Source: Prototheca cutis (taxonomy: Eukaryota; Chlorophyta; Trebouxiophyceae; Chlorellales; Chlorellaceae). Taken from it: a stretch of 64,000 nt of DNA. The position numbers and the translations under genes are program-made. The DNA is taken from contig BCIH01000006.1 in assembly GCA_002897115.2 (NCBI GenBank), positions 319,250 through 383,249 on the forward strand, written 5' to 3'. The notes under the pieces are model-generated. The model was not told the DNA's origin. It saw only the letters and a list, made by a program, of their open reading frames with translations, and did no database searches. Positions 34,967 to 46,183 of the stretch are shown here, piece after piece. How positions within the stretch are numbered: position 1 is the stretch's first letter; each line of letters opens with the position of its first letter.

Positions 34967-35309
34967 GGCGATGGGGCGTCCGGGAAGAGGGGCCGAATCC
35001 TCCTCCAGCATGAAATAAAATTGTGTGTTGTGATCAAGAGCTATTGAATACTCTGCCCAGATGAGTGTTGCGCGTGAGGCCTTTGGGGAGCCCATTGGGG
35101 GGGCCCGCATCGGCCCAGCCTCCGACGGCCAGGTGCCTGCTCCCTTTCGTGCCCGTTCGTCACTCGAGCCCCCGCTCAGGCCATGGCCTACAGCATCAGT
35201 GTGTCGGCTGCAATACCTTTATCTGTACAAAGCGAGTTCAAAACATCAATACAGAGGAAAGTCAAGGGGGGAAGGAACCGGGCATGCTCTCGGCAGTGAA
35301 ACGAATGGT
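34967..35309. other. Intergenic, CHMP1 3' end / GOS1 promoter
   Basis: 343 bp between two minus-strand genes. No exon seen. Confidence 0.5.
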
Positions 35310-35547
35310 TCACTTGCCCCGCAGCTCGGCGAGGCGGTTTGCCAAGTCGTTGGTCTCTGTCTGTTTCTGCGAGGGCACCACAGAGGCCGCGCCGGCCTCT
35401 GGCAGGCCCAACCGCACGTCCAAACCATGTTCGTCTGCGACTTGCTGCAAAGGGTGGTTGGGCAGCAGGGCTCGTTGCAGGAGGCAGGGCACTGGGCCGT
35501 GTGACTCCCTGGCAAGGGGCGCCGCTGGCACAGTCATCATCCAATCT

Positions 35548-35601
<54 letters not shown>

Positions 35602-36467
35602 GCATGAGCAGGTTGACATCTTCTTCCGGGGTGGAAAGCGCAGCCTGGTTGCCCATGGCTTGCTCCACAAACTCGCTTTGGACATCCAAGTTCTCAAACT
35701 GCTTCTCAAATTGGTCCATGGTGGCCGCCACCTTTTCGAGGTTGTTGGCCTTGAGCGCCGCGTCCAAAGACCTGACAATGCCCGCCATGCTCTTGTTCAC
35801 AATCTGCCAGAAGCGAGTAAAAAGAGTCGAGACGGTGACGGTGTGATGAGTGGCTGGACTGGGGAGGGGGTAGGAGGTGCCACAGTGGGGGACTGTGCTA
35901 CAGCCCTCAAGTCACCACCCACAGCCCAGATGCCCAGCCACCAAGCAACATGCATTCCACGCCAGTTTATCACCATCAGCCCGTTCACCATGCCTTGCAA
36001 CCCTATGATAATATCCGGTGCAGTTTCACAGCACCAGCATCCACCAGCACCCACCAGTCCACTCGACCCACCTGCATCTTTGCCTGGGTGTCCAGCCTGG
36101 ACACCACCGCATCCAGCCTGGATGCCAGCCTCAAATAATTCAATGCCTCCGCCTTTTTCCGGATGGCGTTCTGGGCATAGATCTTGGCGCCCTCATAGTT
36201 GCCTGCGGGACCAGGCACAGAAGGGGCATGGGTCCTCCCACACCCCCGAGCAGGGTGAGCGCCCCATCTCAGAGAGCCCCGACATCGCCCTTTTCCAGGT
36301 GTCATCAATGTATACGTCACCTCACCCTTCTCAATAGCCTTTTTGATCTTGATTTTCTCCGACTTTTCCTCGCTCTCGCATTTCCGGGACGCCCTGACCA
36401 GCTGCTTGCTCGTGAACTTGAGGTTGAATATCTGGTCCAGCAGCTTGTTGTCTGCCGACGAGAACAT
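35310..36467 (-). CDS. CHMP1: ESCRT-III subunit CHMP1 / DID2
   Basis: Membrane-remodelling ESCRT-III protein that recruits the AAA ATPase VPS4. Exons 36326-36467, 36072-36202, 35600-35803, 35310-35444 give 203 aa, close to family length. The N-terminal half is basic ([57 protein letters not shown]), followed by [34 protein letters not shown] and an acidic C-terminal half. It ends with [13 protein letters not shown], which fits the MIM1 pattern (LxxRLxxLR) that binds the VPS4 MIT domain. Intron 3 opens with CAG|GTGTGTG and continues into a long CA/GT microsatellite. All phases agree. Confidence 0.96.
35549..35599. repeat. CA/GT microsatellite at a splice donor
   Basis: About 25 CA units on the plus strand. 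On the minus strand the repeat starts with the GT of the CHMP1 intron 3 donor itself. Confidence 0.95.
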
Positions 36468-36821
36468 TGTTACTTGCTGGTAAATGCAAAGTTGTAGTCG
36501 GCAAAAGAAACGGCGTTCCTGCTGGGCGAGATCAAGGCCCCGGCGCTTGACGCGGTTTTCGTGTCGCTCGCACAATGTGTTTGGCAGGTGGTGGCTTGCA
36601 CCAAGCAAACCCCTCCTGGATACTCCCCCATCCTCCACGCTAGATACATCACCGTCACAGTGCTCTCTCTCAGGACTTTCACGATACTTCTACATTGGAA
36701 TACGAACAACAAAAATATAGGCGGTCCCATGGCGTTGCGCAGACCTTGTGGGTTCGCGGCGCTTCATTTCACTAGCTGCCTGTCGGCTTCCCACGCACGC
36801 ATGCCTGCGCACCGACCTCGC
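36468..36821. other. Intergenic, CRAL-TRIO 3' end / CHMP1 promoter
   Basis: 354 bp between two minus-strand genes. No exon seen. Confidence 0.5.
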
Positions 36822-38203
36822 TCAAGCTTTCTTGTGCGCGCCGCTGGATCCAATGACCATGACCTTATCCCGTGTGGTGGCATGCATGAGCTTGCGGACG
36901 GCCGCGACGAGCCAGGTGGCGAACGGCGGGAGGTTGTAGAGCTCCATGCGGCGCAGGCGGCCCGGGTAGTGCTCATTCATGGTCAGAGCGACGTGCCGCA
37001 CCACGGGCAGGATGCGCGTGGCCGTCAGCACCGTCGCCCCCGCCGCGTCGACCTGAACGACCATGTCCTGTGCCCCCCCGTGCCCCGGCGCGGGCGCGTC
37101 GGTCAGGACCCCGGCGTCCAGCGCCCGTTGCACCAGCGTCACGATGGCATTCCCGTAGGCACTCGCCCCGGCCATTCCCCGGGTGGTGCGCGAGGCCTCG
37201 CCCACACGCAGCACCAGCGTCGGGCAGTCTCCGTCGTCATGGGCAGGGAGCGAGGCATGCAGCGCCTCGGGCGGCGGCCGAGGCGCGATGACCGACACGA
37301 GCGATTCCGATGCGCTCAGGCTGCCACCGTTGTCCTTTTTACTCCCCGCACTACTAGAGTTGCCACTGCTGTTCTTGTTGCTGTCTGGTTTAATGCCATC
37401 AAGACTACCCTCCTCCTTTCCATCCGACGAGGAAGAAGCCCAGTAGGCCAGGGAGGCAAAGCGCTCAAGGTCCTCCTCCGCAGCCCATACGTGGCCGGCC
37501 AGCCACACGTCTGTCTTCCACGCCGCGTGCGCCGCAGCCCGCAGGCATTTGGCTGCCGCTGCGCTGTCAGGAGCCGCCGACAGCCAGCCCGAGGCCACCG
37601 CGTATCGTATCAGCTCCGCATCCGTAAACCGGCCCCCGGCGGCCTCCGCCGACGGCGCATGGGCTCTGATGGCCGCAACCGCAGCGGGGTGCGCTGCTGC
37701 CAAGAGGTGTGCGGGGGGCAGACCGCGGTGCGGGGCCGCCGGCTTGGTCTCCTCCGGCGCAGGCTCGTTCCCTGTGTGTTTGTGTGTTTGTGGGTGCTGC
37801 ACGTGAATGGGGAGCCCAATGCATTCCATGACGTGTGGAGCTCGACGCCGCTATCCCCATCCCTCTTGCTGCAGAAGATAACATCGCACCCAGTCCCAAA
37901 CGCCATGCAGAGATGCAGGGAAGCTGCTCAGCGTATTCAGAGCACGCTCCCCCGGCACTGCTTTCATTCGCTCCAATAGCTTGCACACCCCGGCACTGAC
38001 CCGCACCGCCCCCTACCTGATGCCTGTCGAACCTCCACGGGAACCGCGTCCTCTTCCGAAACAGCCAGCTCTGCGGGCAGATCCTTCTCCCCCCATTCCT
38101 TTTCGAATAAGCCTGGCATGTGGTTGACCTTGTAGTACGTCGCTGCTGCCGTCAACCCCGTCGCGACGGCCACTCCAGTCACCACCTTCCGAAAAGCACC
38201 CAT
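36822..38203 (-). CDS. CRAL-TRIO (SEC14-like) lipid-binding protein with N-terminal membrane segment
   Basis: Two exons (38017-38203, 36822-37771) give 378 aa. Residues about 6-24 (KVVTGVAVATGLTAAATYY) form a possible membrane anchor or organelle signal. The middle has Ala-rich helices (AELIRYAVASGWLSAAP; AAHAAWKTDVWLAGHVWA) like a CRAL-TRIO N-terminal domain, then a Ser/Asn-rich insertion, and the C-terminal lipid-binding fold: DMVVQVDAAGATVLTATRIL, LTMNEHYPGRLRRMELYNLP and FATWLVAAVRKLMHATTRDK. The HYPGRL...NLP pattern is the SEC14 signature (YPERL...NAP). Proteins of this kind carry phosphatidylinositol, tocopherol or other lipids between membranes; which one cannot be read here. No GOLD or other extra domain is visible. 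Confidence 0.8.
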
Positions 38204-38790
38204 GCTGCCCGCCTCGCAGCGTCCAGGCTTCTAGACAAGCTTCACTGGCTCAATCCTGTTATAATGCCATGTTATTTGCATGATCCCAAGCGAACCTTTG
38301 AGCTGCATTCATTTGTCATCGCTCGTCGAGCATCTTACATTTTGATCGCGCCCTCGCCTGGGATCGGGGGCACGGATGGGGTCTTGCTCTCGGCAAGGAC
38401 ACGGGGGTCAGGGTCATGTCAAGCCAGGTCTTTGGCGGTTGTGAGCTCGGATTATCATCAAGGGTCAGTCTGGTACGATTACGATAAATCCGTGCCAGGA
38501 AAAACAGTCTGGGCGTCGTCAGGCTGGTCCCTACAGTGGTGATGCCTGCCACGGCCACAGGGAATCTGGGCCTCTCATCTTAAACAGGTGTCGGCTCAGC
38601 ATCGTCTCCTCCCTCTCACACGTCGGCCTCCGTCTGCGCATTTTCAGCAAAATTCATGGATCGGGTCCCAGCGGTCGTTCGTTGTGCGTGCCAGAAGGCA
38701 GGAGCTGGTGCACGTTCTTATTCGGCCCCTCCGAACCCCAAGGCTCTCGGCGCCCCTTTCTAACCCCAAGGCTCTCGGCGCCCCTTTCTG
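38204..38790. other. Intergenic upstream of the CRAL-TRIO gene, with tandem repeat near gap
   Basis: Holds the promoter side of the CRAL-TRIO gene. Next to the assembly gap a 28-bp unit is repeated twice in tandem (38734-38761 and 38762-38789). Confidence 0.5.
38734..38789. repeat. 28-bp tandem direct repeat, two copies
   Basis: Two perfect adjacent copies, each beginning AACCCCAAGGCTCTCGGCGC, then C tract and gap. Could be real or an assembly-edge effect. Confidence 0.9.
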
Positions 38791-38917
38791 CCCCCCCCCC
38801 CNNNNNNNNNNNNNNNNNNNNNNNNNNNNNNNNNNNNNNNNNNNNNNNNNNNNNNNNNNNNNNNNNNNNNNNNNNNNNNNNNNNNNNNNNNNNNNNNNNN
38901 NCCCCCCCCCCACACAC
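38791..38917. other. Assembly gap (100 N) flanked by poly-C
   Basis: N at 38802-38901 with C11 before, and C10 then a CA repeat after. The round length suggests a placeholder, so the true size is unknown. Confidence 0.97.
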
Positions 38918-38973
38918 ACACATGCTGCTGACATAGAGTGCGCCGGTGACACTGTCAAGTCACCAGCAGCTCA

Positions 38974-39923
38974 TCACCAGGCTGTATCACCGCTCAACCC
39001 CCAACCGACCCAGCCGCTGGCACGCACCTTGTGCCTCTTCTTGTGGCCCTCATCGTCCTTGTGCTTGTGCTTCTTCTTCTTCTTCTTGTCTTTGCCCGTG
39101 TCGGGGGCGCGCTCGGGGCTCGGCGAGCGCGCGCCAGCTGCCGGCGGTGCTGTGGCTGGGGCGGCCGGAGTGGCCTCGACCTCTGCGGCCTCGGCCTGGC
39201 GATTCATGTGCTCCGCCGCAAACGTCTGCTTCTCGACATCGGAGAGCTTGCCCCATTCTCCCACTGCATCGAGTGTGGATTGGATAGGGGGCTGGCACGA
39301 AAGCATGCTATTGACAGGAACATGCCAGCGCAAAGAAGCTGTGAACAGTTGCAATGGGACGAGGGAGTCTAGAGCAACTGCCCTAACACTCCCCCCCCAT
39401 TTTCCAACGTACCGGCCTTCTTGAACAGCTCCCTGTTGTTGCCCTCAGTCCCATCAGTCTTCATCTTCTTCAGCGTGTCGGCGACAAACACGTTGAACGC
39501 TGCAGGAGCGCACGGGATGTGCGGACCTCTGAAAATCTGTTTTCTAGCCCAAAAGCCCGCACCGTGCCGTCCCCAAATCCAAGCATCACGGAGAACGATC
39601 ACGCTGTCGCCAAGCACATTGGTCCACCTGAGAGAGCCTTCGGCTTCTTCACGGTTGTTTTGGAACGCCGTGTGACCTTGCCATTGGCTGCCGGGGTCTT
39701 GGGCTCGCCTGTCGGGGAATTCGGGTGACGAGGGTGCGTAAGGGAGAGCATCAGGCTGCATTCAACCGTCTGCTAAGCGGCATCGCCCAAACGCACCATT
39801 GAACAGAGACTCAGGAAGCGTCTTGTGCTTGTTGAACTCGACGGAGGCCTTGTGCAGGTGCTGGAAGAAGAGCTGCAGCTCGTCCGCGAAGAAGGACGCA
39901 AACTGGGCGTCCGTTTGCGCCAT
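38974..39923 (-). CDS. HMG-box-like protein with Lys/His-rich tail
   Basis: Exons 39797-39923, 39413-39499 and 38974-39263 keep phase and give 167 aa if the last exon reads through to the TGA at 38974. The first part (FFADELQLFFQHLHKASVEF) is helical. Exons 2 and 3 form an HMG-box-like block: AFNVFVADTLKKMKTDG, LFKKAVGEWGKLSDVEKQTF, comparable with the AFxLF...WxxLSxxEKxxY pattern of HMG proteins. After an Ala/Pro-rich linker comes a very basic stretch (KDKKKKKKHKHKDDEGHKK). A good donor (CACAAG|GTGCGTG at 39028) could instead splice into an exon lost in or beyond the gap at 38802-38901, so the C-terminus is uncertain. A nuclear, DNA-bending role is inference from the box. Confidence 0.65.
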
Positions 39924-40575
39924 CGCGATGTCAGGGGAGGTGCTTCCCATGACGTATATTCTTGTTGTGACCACAAGAATGAAAATTCAGTAATGGTTGC
40001 ATGCGTCGCCTGCCTGGTTGGCTCCAATCCAGAGCAGCCGAGCGCACGAGGGGACCCCAACGGGGTAACCGTCGAGGCTGGGGCCCCCTCTTGTCCGATG
40101 CGCCCACGCGGGAGACCAGGGGGGTTAGGGCCATTTCCCCGAGTGCAGCCGTCCAGTTCCCCGATTCCATTCAGAGCTATGGTTTTTTGTTCATACGTCC
40201 TGTTACCCGTCTGGTACTACAATTTCATCAATCTACAGGCAGAACAAATTCCACACACATTCAGATGTACTATGCTCGTGATGAATATCAGGACATGTAA
40301 ATCTCCCAGGCAGAGGGGAGCTGGCTGTCGCTCGGCAACAGCACGGCCACCCGCTCTGCGCTAAATGGGCCGCCATGAAAGCACGGAGACTGGAGGGCTG
40401 GGATCCAGGATGCCAGCACGCTAGAAGACACCCACACGCTACATTCGTATAGGCAATGCAGGGCAGCCACAGCGCAACGGGTGGCAAACACACACTAATG
40501 TTCGGGTGGGCAGGCGACCCCGACATCATGAAGGGCCGGCCTGGCCCCCCTTGAGTCCCACTGAATTATCCCGCA
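39924..40575. other. Intergenic, CBSX3 3' end / HMG-box gene promoter
   Basis: 652 bp between two minus-strand genes. A GC-rich block with several GGGGCCCC-like palindromic pieces at 40040-40130 lies upstream of the HMG-box gene and may be part of its promoter. No exon seen. Confidence 0.45.
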
Positions 40576-42110
40576 CTAAAAGGTGCCCTGGATGTACTCC
40601 TGCAGACGACCAACTTCCTCACGATGCTCCTTCAGCATCACATGGACGACGTCGCGCATGGAGGCCATGCCCAGCATCCGACCCCCGTCCACCTGCGGTG
40701 AGGGACAGGTGTGGCATGAACGGTCATGGCCGCGTCCGGTACATCCATGCATGGCATATGAATGGGCTTGCCATGCATGCAACAGGTGCGACAGCAATGT
40801 CACACGAATGGTGTTGATGCCGTCGTAGACCCGGCAATAAACAGGGAAATTTCTAGGGTCCCCCCCAAATTCCCCCGAATCCACGCACGATGGGCACATG
40901 ACGGAAGTTCTTGTTGATCATGAGCTCCATGACATCCAGAACACTGCGAGCGTCCAATGTGTGCCCTTTTTGTCTTCTTTGCTCTGCATGCCTAGCTGCA
41001 TCTGCCACTGCTCCCCAGGAAATGCATGAAAGCAGGCTCGTCCGATGCTGTGGGTCCGTCGCTGCCACGCCCCTCACCTGTGCTGAGGGCTGACTGTAAT
41101 GGGATTGGGCGTCATCACCTCGCTGATATTAGTGTCCCTCGAGCTCCGGCCCTGGACCGCAATCTTCGTCATGTAGTCTGCATGCCAGGTTTGGAAGCGG
41201 GACCGTCTTCTTGGCTGATTGCCAGGCGAGCCCTCTTAAGTGGCACCGGAAATGAGGGTATTCCAGCAGCATACCAGGACCCTGATGTGTCCATTCACAC
41301 GCTCACACATGAATACACACGCCTGTCCATGGCCGCCTTAAGGCACAACGACCGCACTGGACACGCACCGCGCTCGGTGAAGATTCCCACCACAGCCTCC
41401 TTGGAGGCATGGAGCACCCTGTCGCCCGGCTCGGCCTCCGTAATCTTGGAAGGGTCAAACACCAGCAGACTCCCCACGTTTGCCCTTGTCATCTGTGCCA
41501 AGGTTCAGGACAGGGCACGATAGTATGGGATGGGAGTGATCACCTTCCGTGATGAGAGCAATTGCCGTTCTAGACCATCACCCCCACATCCTCAGACAAC
41601 AGCATCACCCTGGCTGGCCAACGAGGAGGTCCCCATCCCTGCTTCATCACTCACCTTGCGCACGGCTTCGATCACTTTGTCGTCCATCGACACCCACAGC
41701 CATGCTCCAGAGTCCATGCCCTGCGCGGCACGTGTTCCGATCAGTGTCGGAAGCTTCCACACAAACGCGCGGTTTCGAAGAGCACCCAACGCACCACACC
41801 GAGCAAACCAGATCTGCCATCACACCTTTTCGGCGAGCAAATCCGCCATCTTCGTGGCGCCCCAGCCCACCGTCTCTGGCTCGGGCAGGTCACCCAGCTC
41901 CTCCGAAGGCTCCGCGGCATACGTCCTCAGCCCGAGCGCGTTACCCTGAGTCAATTCATGGACATCGAGGTTGAAGAATACCATCGCAAGACAAGGATGC
42001 CGTCCACAGAACCAGATGCGTACCGCTGCGGGAAAGTAGGGGAAGCCCCTGGTGACCAGGGCAGGTGCCACCCGACTCCGCCAAATGGAGAGGCTCTGAC
42101 GGAGCGCCAT
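40576..42110 (-). CDS. CBSX3: CBS-domain protein CBSX3, mitochondrial type
   Basis: Paired-CBS protein; in plants CBSX3 sits in mitochondria and regulates o-type thioredoxin. Seven exons (42024-42110, 41826-41945, 41655-41720, 41369-41492, 41078-41177, 40889-40943, 40576-40692) close in phase at 222 aa (Arabidopsis about 206). A basic N-terminus MALRQSLSIWRSRVAP looks like a presequence. CBS1: MDDKVIEAVRKMTRANVGSL, then EAVVGIFTERDYMTKIAVQG. CBS2: VMTPNPITVSP, VMELMINKNFRHVPIVDGGR, MLGMASMRDVV, and the family ending EHREEVGRLQEYIQGTF. The IFTERDY and RHVPIVD motifs are the usual adenosyl-ligand positions. The exon 6/7 join uses the donor ATC|GTGCGT, which restores HVPIVD. Confidence 0.94.
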
Positions 42111-42419
42111 TGTTGTTAATGAATTCAGATAAAACAGTCGAGATTTTTGCCGAAAGGATAGGGTTGCCCGCGATTCCGATCTGCCGGGAAATGGGTGCCC
42201 TCCCCCAGTGCCCATGTGGTTTTGACGATCTCCGAGAAGGGTTTTCCTTGGTTTCGTGCCACGTCACCACGTGCACTGTGGTGCACGGTTCGAGTGCACG
42301 CCCATGCTCGAGTTTCCACCACCACCTTTGAATCTTCAAGAGTGAAAATCTCCATGTCTCAACATGAATATGGTGGTTCTCTTTCACAAAAAAAGCGAAC
42401 CAGCCAATGACCACAACAT
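42111..42419. other. Intergenic, Tim17-family 3' end / CBSX3 promoter
   Basis: 309 bp between two minus-strand genes. No exon seen. Confidence 0.5.
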
Positions 42420-44021
42420 TCAGCCCCACCGCCGCCACCAGGGCCGGGTGAGGCGCTTGGGATTGCCCGCTTCCCCCTGTGCTGGCTCTTCCTCTGCTGC
42501 TCCGGTGGGCTTGCGCATGCTGGACTCTAGCGCTGCGATGACAGCTGCGGTGACGTCCATGGTGTCGCTCGCGGGGTGCACTGGTGGCTTGGGTGTCAGG
42601 TCTGTATTCGAGAAAGAACCAGAGTCGCTGCTTGTTAACAACGGGCATGGCACCCAGATCCGTATCAAGATCCCCCGAAAGCATCATCAACCACCCCCTT
42701 CATCCGCACCTTTGCCTGCCACAATGTCCTCCATCTGCTGCCAGCTTGATTCGCGTTGCCGCTGGACCTCCTGCGGCATCCACGCGCGGCTCTGGGCGTC
42801 GGTCCAGCCGACCATCCACCCGGCCCCCGCGCCAAGCAGTCCTGCCAAGGCACCGCTCAGCAGCCTCGTTGCTGGGACACCTGTCCGATTTTTGTTGCGG
42901 GAAGGGGGGGATTTGCTGGGCTCGACAGCATGTGCCGTCTTGCACATCACTGCGAAACGAGGCGAACCGGCCAAGCAAAGGCGAGAAGACAGACATGCTC
43001 CGGTCGGGTGCAGTGCTCTCTCCTGCATCTACCCTAAAAGCCCATGCACCCATCCTCGATGGGTTGTCCGTCATACCTGAGGGAAGGCCGGCATTGGTCA
43101 GAATTCCATAGACCGCACCAGCACCGGCCCCTGCCCACGCCGTCTGCCGCGGGCTCCGTTCCCCATCATGCACCCGCAGGAGCAGCTCCAGCGTAAAGAA
43201 GATGGCACTGATCCCTCCCATCTTCAGGCCCACACTGTGACAAGAAGAGGGGGGGGGGGATCGGGACCGGTATTGCCACGGGCCACACCTGAGTGGTCGC
43301 CAAGCTGTGTGACACACCTGACCGTTGGCGCGGGTAAACACCCATCAGTGCATGCATCAGAGTCCTCAAATACCATGGACATTTCCCCCCATTCCATGAG
43401 CTTCATGCCGTTCCCATGCACCCAAAAACAGTCGCACGCTTCCCAGTAACCAGACCTAGTGGCATTGTTAGCTAGACGGACGAGCCGCTGCGTCTTGGCT
43501 TCGGCGATGTACCTCGCGACGTGTGCGGGGGTCGGCGCATTTATCGGCGCTTGAATGGGGCCTGAGCGTTTTGGGGGGAGGGGGACATTACGTGGTTCCG
43601 GTCAAGCTCTCGAGCATCCATCTGCGATGAGGGCAGACCAGGGTTGCCACGGGCCAGTGTGCCCTCTTCGCCGTGCCGCGCACCTGCAGCCCTCTCGCGC
43701 CTCCATTGCATGTAAAAGCCAAGGCCTATGCCTATGAGAGCCATCTGGGAGGTTGAACTCGCCCATTCCTTGAGGTCCTCGGGCACAGGTGACACCTGGG
43801 GGACAAAGGGCCGGGCAGACCTAAGACTTGTAAAAATACCACTCTTGTGTCCCTCCAGCCCAGCAGATCCTGCCATGCATTCATCCATGATTCAAACACA
43901 ACAACCCCGTTGAACTCACAGGTTCATCTGGGCCCTGCTTGGCCGTAAGATACTTCCAAAAATTCGCGAGCCGCTGCTCCCCTGTGAGCTGCCCGCTCCC
44001 AGAAGGCGACGTGTCGTCCAT
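42420..44021 (-). CDS. Tim17/Tim22/Tim23-family-like membrane protein
   Basis: Six exons (43920-44021, 43684-43795, 43456-43561, 43234-43391 equivalent trimmed to 43077-43234, 42710-42880, 42601-42420 read on the minus strand) close in phase at 276 aa; exon 4 is 43077-43234. Membrane stretches: SQMALIGIGLGFYMQW; LKMGGISAIFFTLELLL; GAGAGAVYGIL; LLSGALAGLLGAGAGWMVGW. The Gly-rich helices with small-residue spacing, and the basic loop AKTQRLVRLANNAT before the second, resemble the Tim17 superfamily that includes import translocases and the complex I assembly factor TIMMDC1. No N-terminal presequence is evident. The C-terminus is a polar tail ending RLTRPWWRRWG. The gene starts 177 bp from a divergent coiled-coil gene. 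The superfamily call is moderate; the exact member is not settled. Confidence 0.72.
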
Positions 44022-44198
44022 GATACCGTGCACCGCGGACTCCCAATATTCAATTAATGAATCATGCTCTGTCTTGCAAAAGGGTGTTTCGATAGTGCTT
44101 GGTCGATATGCAGCACACCAGTTCATGCATGTGGGTTCATCGCATCGTGGGAAAAATTCTTCGATCGTCTGAACAACCAAACTGTCCCCGGCCGCAGG
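44022..44198. promoter_or_regulatory. Compact divergent promoter, Tim17-family / coiled-coil gene
   Basis: Only 177 bp separate two start codons on opposite strands, so the promoters and leaders overlap or are shared. Confidence 0.55.
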
Positions 44199-46183
44199 AT
44201 GACGACAGATGCGGTGCGCCGGCGGATAACCAGGAGATCAGCCATCGACGCCACCAGTGACAGACAGATTCGTTTGTATTATCAGCACGAGGGCATCATG
44301 CTCTTCCTGGCGGTCCTCGGCGGGGCGGCGCTGTTGGAGGTGCACCGAAGTCGACAACCAGGGGCCAAGGAGGTGCGACGCCTGAAGCGCTCGCAGGAGG
44401 AGCTGATCAGCCAACTCAAGGCGCGTACACCGAAGAATGGATATTCTGTGCAATTGAGGGTCAACCATGTGCTTTCTTACTCGGACGGGCAACCGTCATG
44501 ACTGTTTCTGATTCCCCAGTGCAAAGGGACGGGAGCCTGATGCCACCGGCCTCCCGGACGTTGGTGCGCAGGAGGCCCAGTCGGAGCTGCTGGCGGCGCG
44601 TCAGCAGAAAGAGGACATCGATGCGGAGTTGAGCAAGCTGTCTGCGCACTCCATCGCCCTGGAGCAAAACTGCAGCAGCCTGGGGCAGGAGAAGGCAAAA
44701 CTGGAGAGCCTGAACCGCGAGCTCCAGGACCGCACCGCTCGCCTGCTGGAGCGGCAGAACCTTCTAGAACAGACGGCCGAGTCTCTCAAGCTGGAAAATG
44801 GAACGCTGCTGCAGCAATTTGACCGGCTGCGTCTCACGCACGAGAGCGAGACGGCTGCCTTTCGTGATCAGCTGTCCTCGCTCAAGGACCGGGTGCTTGA
44901 GGCGCTGGGCCAGTTTGCATCGGGTGATCTGTCCGCGGAGCAGCTGGTGGCCTGCCTGTCGGCCAGCGGCGTCACCCTCCACGCCCCGGGGCAGGCTGGC
45001 GACGATGAAAATGACGGGTCCCTCACCGCCCGTCTCGACTCTGCCCGCAGCCGGGAGGAGCGCCTCAAGTAAGTGATGTTCTGGAGTTGCCACTTTCTTG
45101 GTTGAGATGAAAGCAGGAACATCGGACTGAGGACCTTTTCGTGTTGGCCAGCAATCAAGATGCAGTGCATTTGCAGCCCTGGCATTCTCCTTGGCCTCTG
45201 CGAGCGCTACCGCTACCTTTCTTATGTGTTGGACTCCGCCCGGGTCTTGTGCCCCCTCGACACTACCAACCTCCAGTGGTGGTCAATCCCCGGCCCCCCC
45301 ACTCCCACACGACCAGGTCATTGCGTCACATGGAGCTCAAGGTCGGCGACGACTGGGCGCACCAGGTCAGGCTGGTCAGCGGAGACGCCGGCCGGGCACT
45401 GCGACTCATGACCGCCGCCCACAAGTCCCTTGAAACGTGCGCTGGCCTGTGGTGGTGGGGGTGGTTGGCAGTTTGCCCGGAAATCAGGCTGGTGCTGTTC
45501 ATGTCGACGAGCAGATTTCAACCCCATCTCCCGCTTTAAGCCCGCAAAACAAAAAGCAAAACTCACCTGTGCAGAAGCCGGATCCCAGCGCCACCTCCCC
45601 GCAAGCTGGCGACGCCTCCAAAACTGAAAGATGCAGTGCAACCACTGCTCCAACACGCTCCGGCGTCCGACAAGCTACTTGATGCGCCAGTAGTCGCTGC
45701 ACTAAAGGCCATTGCCCAGGTGAGACACTTGTTTTGTGATGCCCCGAATGCCCCGTGCACCATGGCCCTCTGGTTGGTGCCCACCCATCATCCCGGCGGG
45801 GAGAGTTGACCGTGCATTGACCAAGCCCAGGCTCGCGACTTGGTGCTTGATTTTGAATCACTGCTGCCGTTGCTGTGAAGAGAAATTTCCCCCGCCCCCA
45901 AGTGCATTACTGTCATCTTCCACCGCCCAACCCCAAATCCCTGCAGGTCCCTACCGCCGATGAGAACACCAGTGTGAACACCTCCGCACTGGCACCGGAG
46001 CCCCTGGCCACCAAACCGGCCGCCAAGCGGAGCTTTGGGCTCAAGCCCATCAAGCAGGGTTCAAAGACCAGCCAAATGCCCACGGGCAAAAAGGGCGTGC
46101 CCCTTTTGTCCCTGGACAAGGTCGGCATTGACGAGTCCATTGATGTCGGCATGGGCGGCACCTCGAGCGTCATGGCCTTGTAA
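44199..46183 (+). CDS. Coiled-coil protein with N-terminal membrane segment
   Basis: Start ATG at 44199 gives a basic N-terminus (RRRITRRSA), a hydrophobic helix (IMLFLAVLGGAALLEV), then charged heptad-rich sequence. The main exon (about 44520-45068) encodes a long coiled coil: SELLAARQQKEDIDAELSKL, LGQEKAKLESLNRELQDR, RLLERQNLLEQTAESLKLEN, ETAAFRDQLSSLKDRVLEAL. Later exons (about 45150-45450, 45590-45720 and 45945-46183) hold VGDDWAHQVRLVSGDAGRAL and a C-terminal basic tail KRSFGLKPIKQGSKTSQMP ending near SSVMAL. I could not fix all donors: the exon 1 end lies between 44424 and 44460, and the middle exons are approximate. Overall shape suggests a membrane-anchored tether or structural protein. 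No known family recognised. Confidence 0.6.

Noticed and set aside
35549..35599. Repeat arrays considered as CRISPR-like
   Set aside because: They are simple dinucleotide microsatellites without spacers, in a eukaryotic nuclear context.
40040..40130. GC-rich palindromic block considered as a terminator or mobile-element end
   Set aside because: No inverted terminal repeats, target duplication or transposase nearby; more likely promoter sequence.
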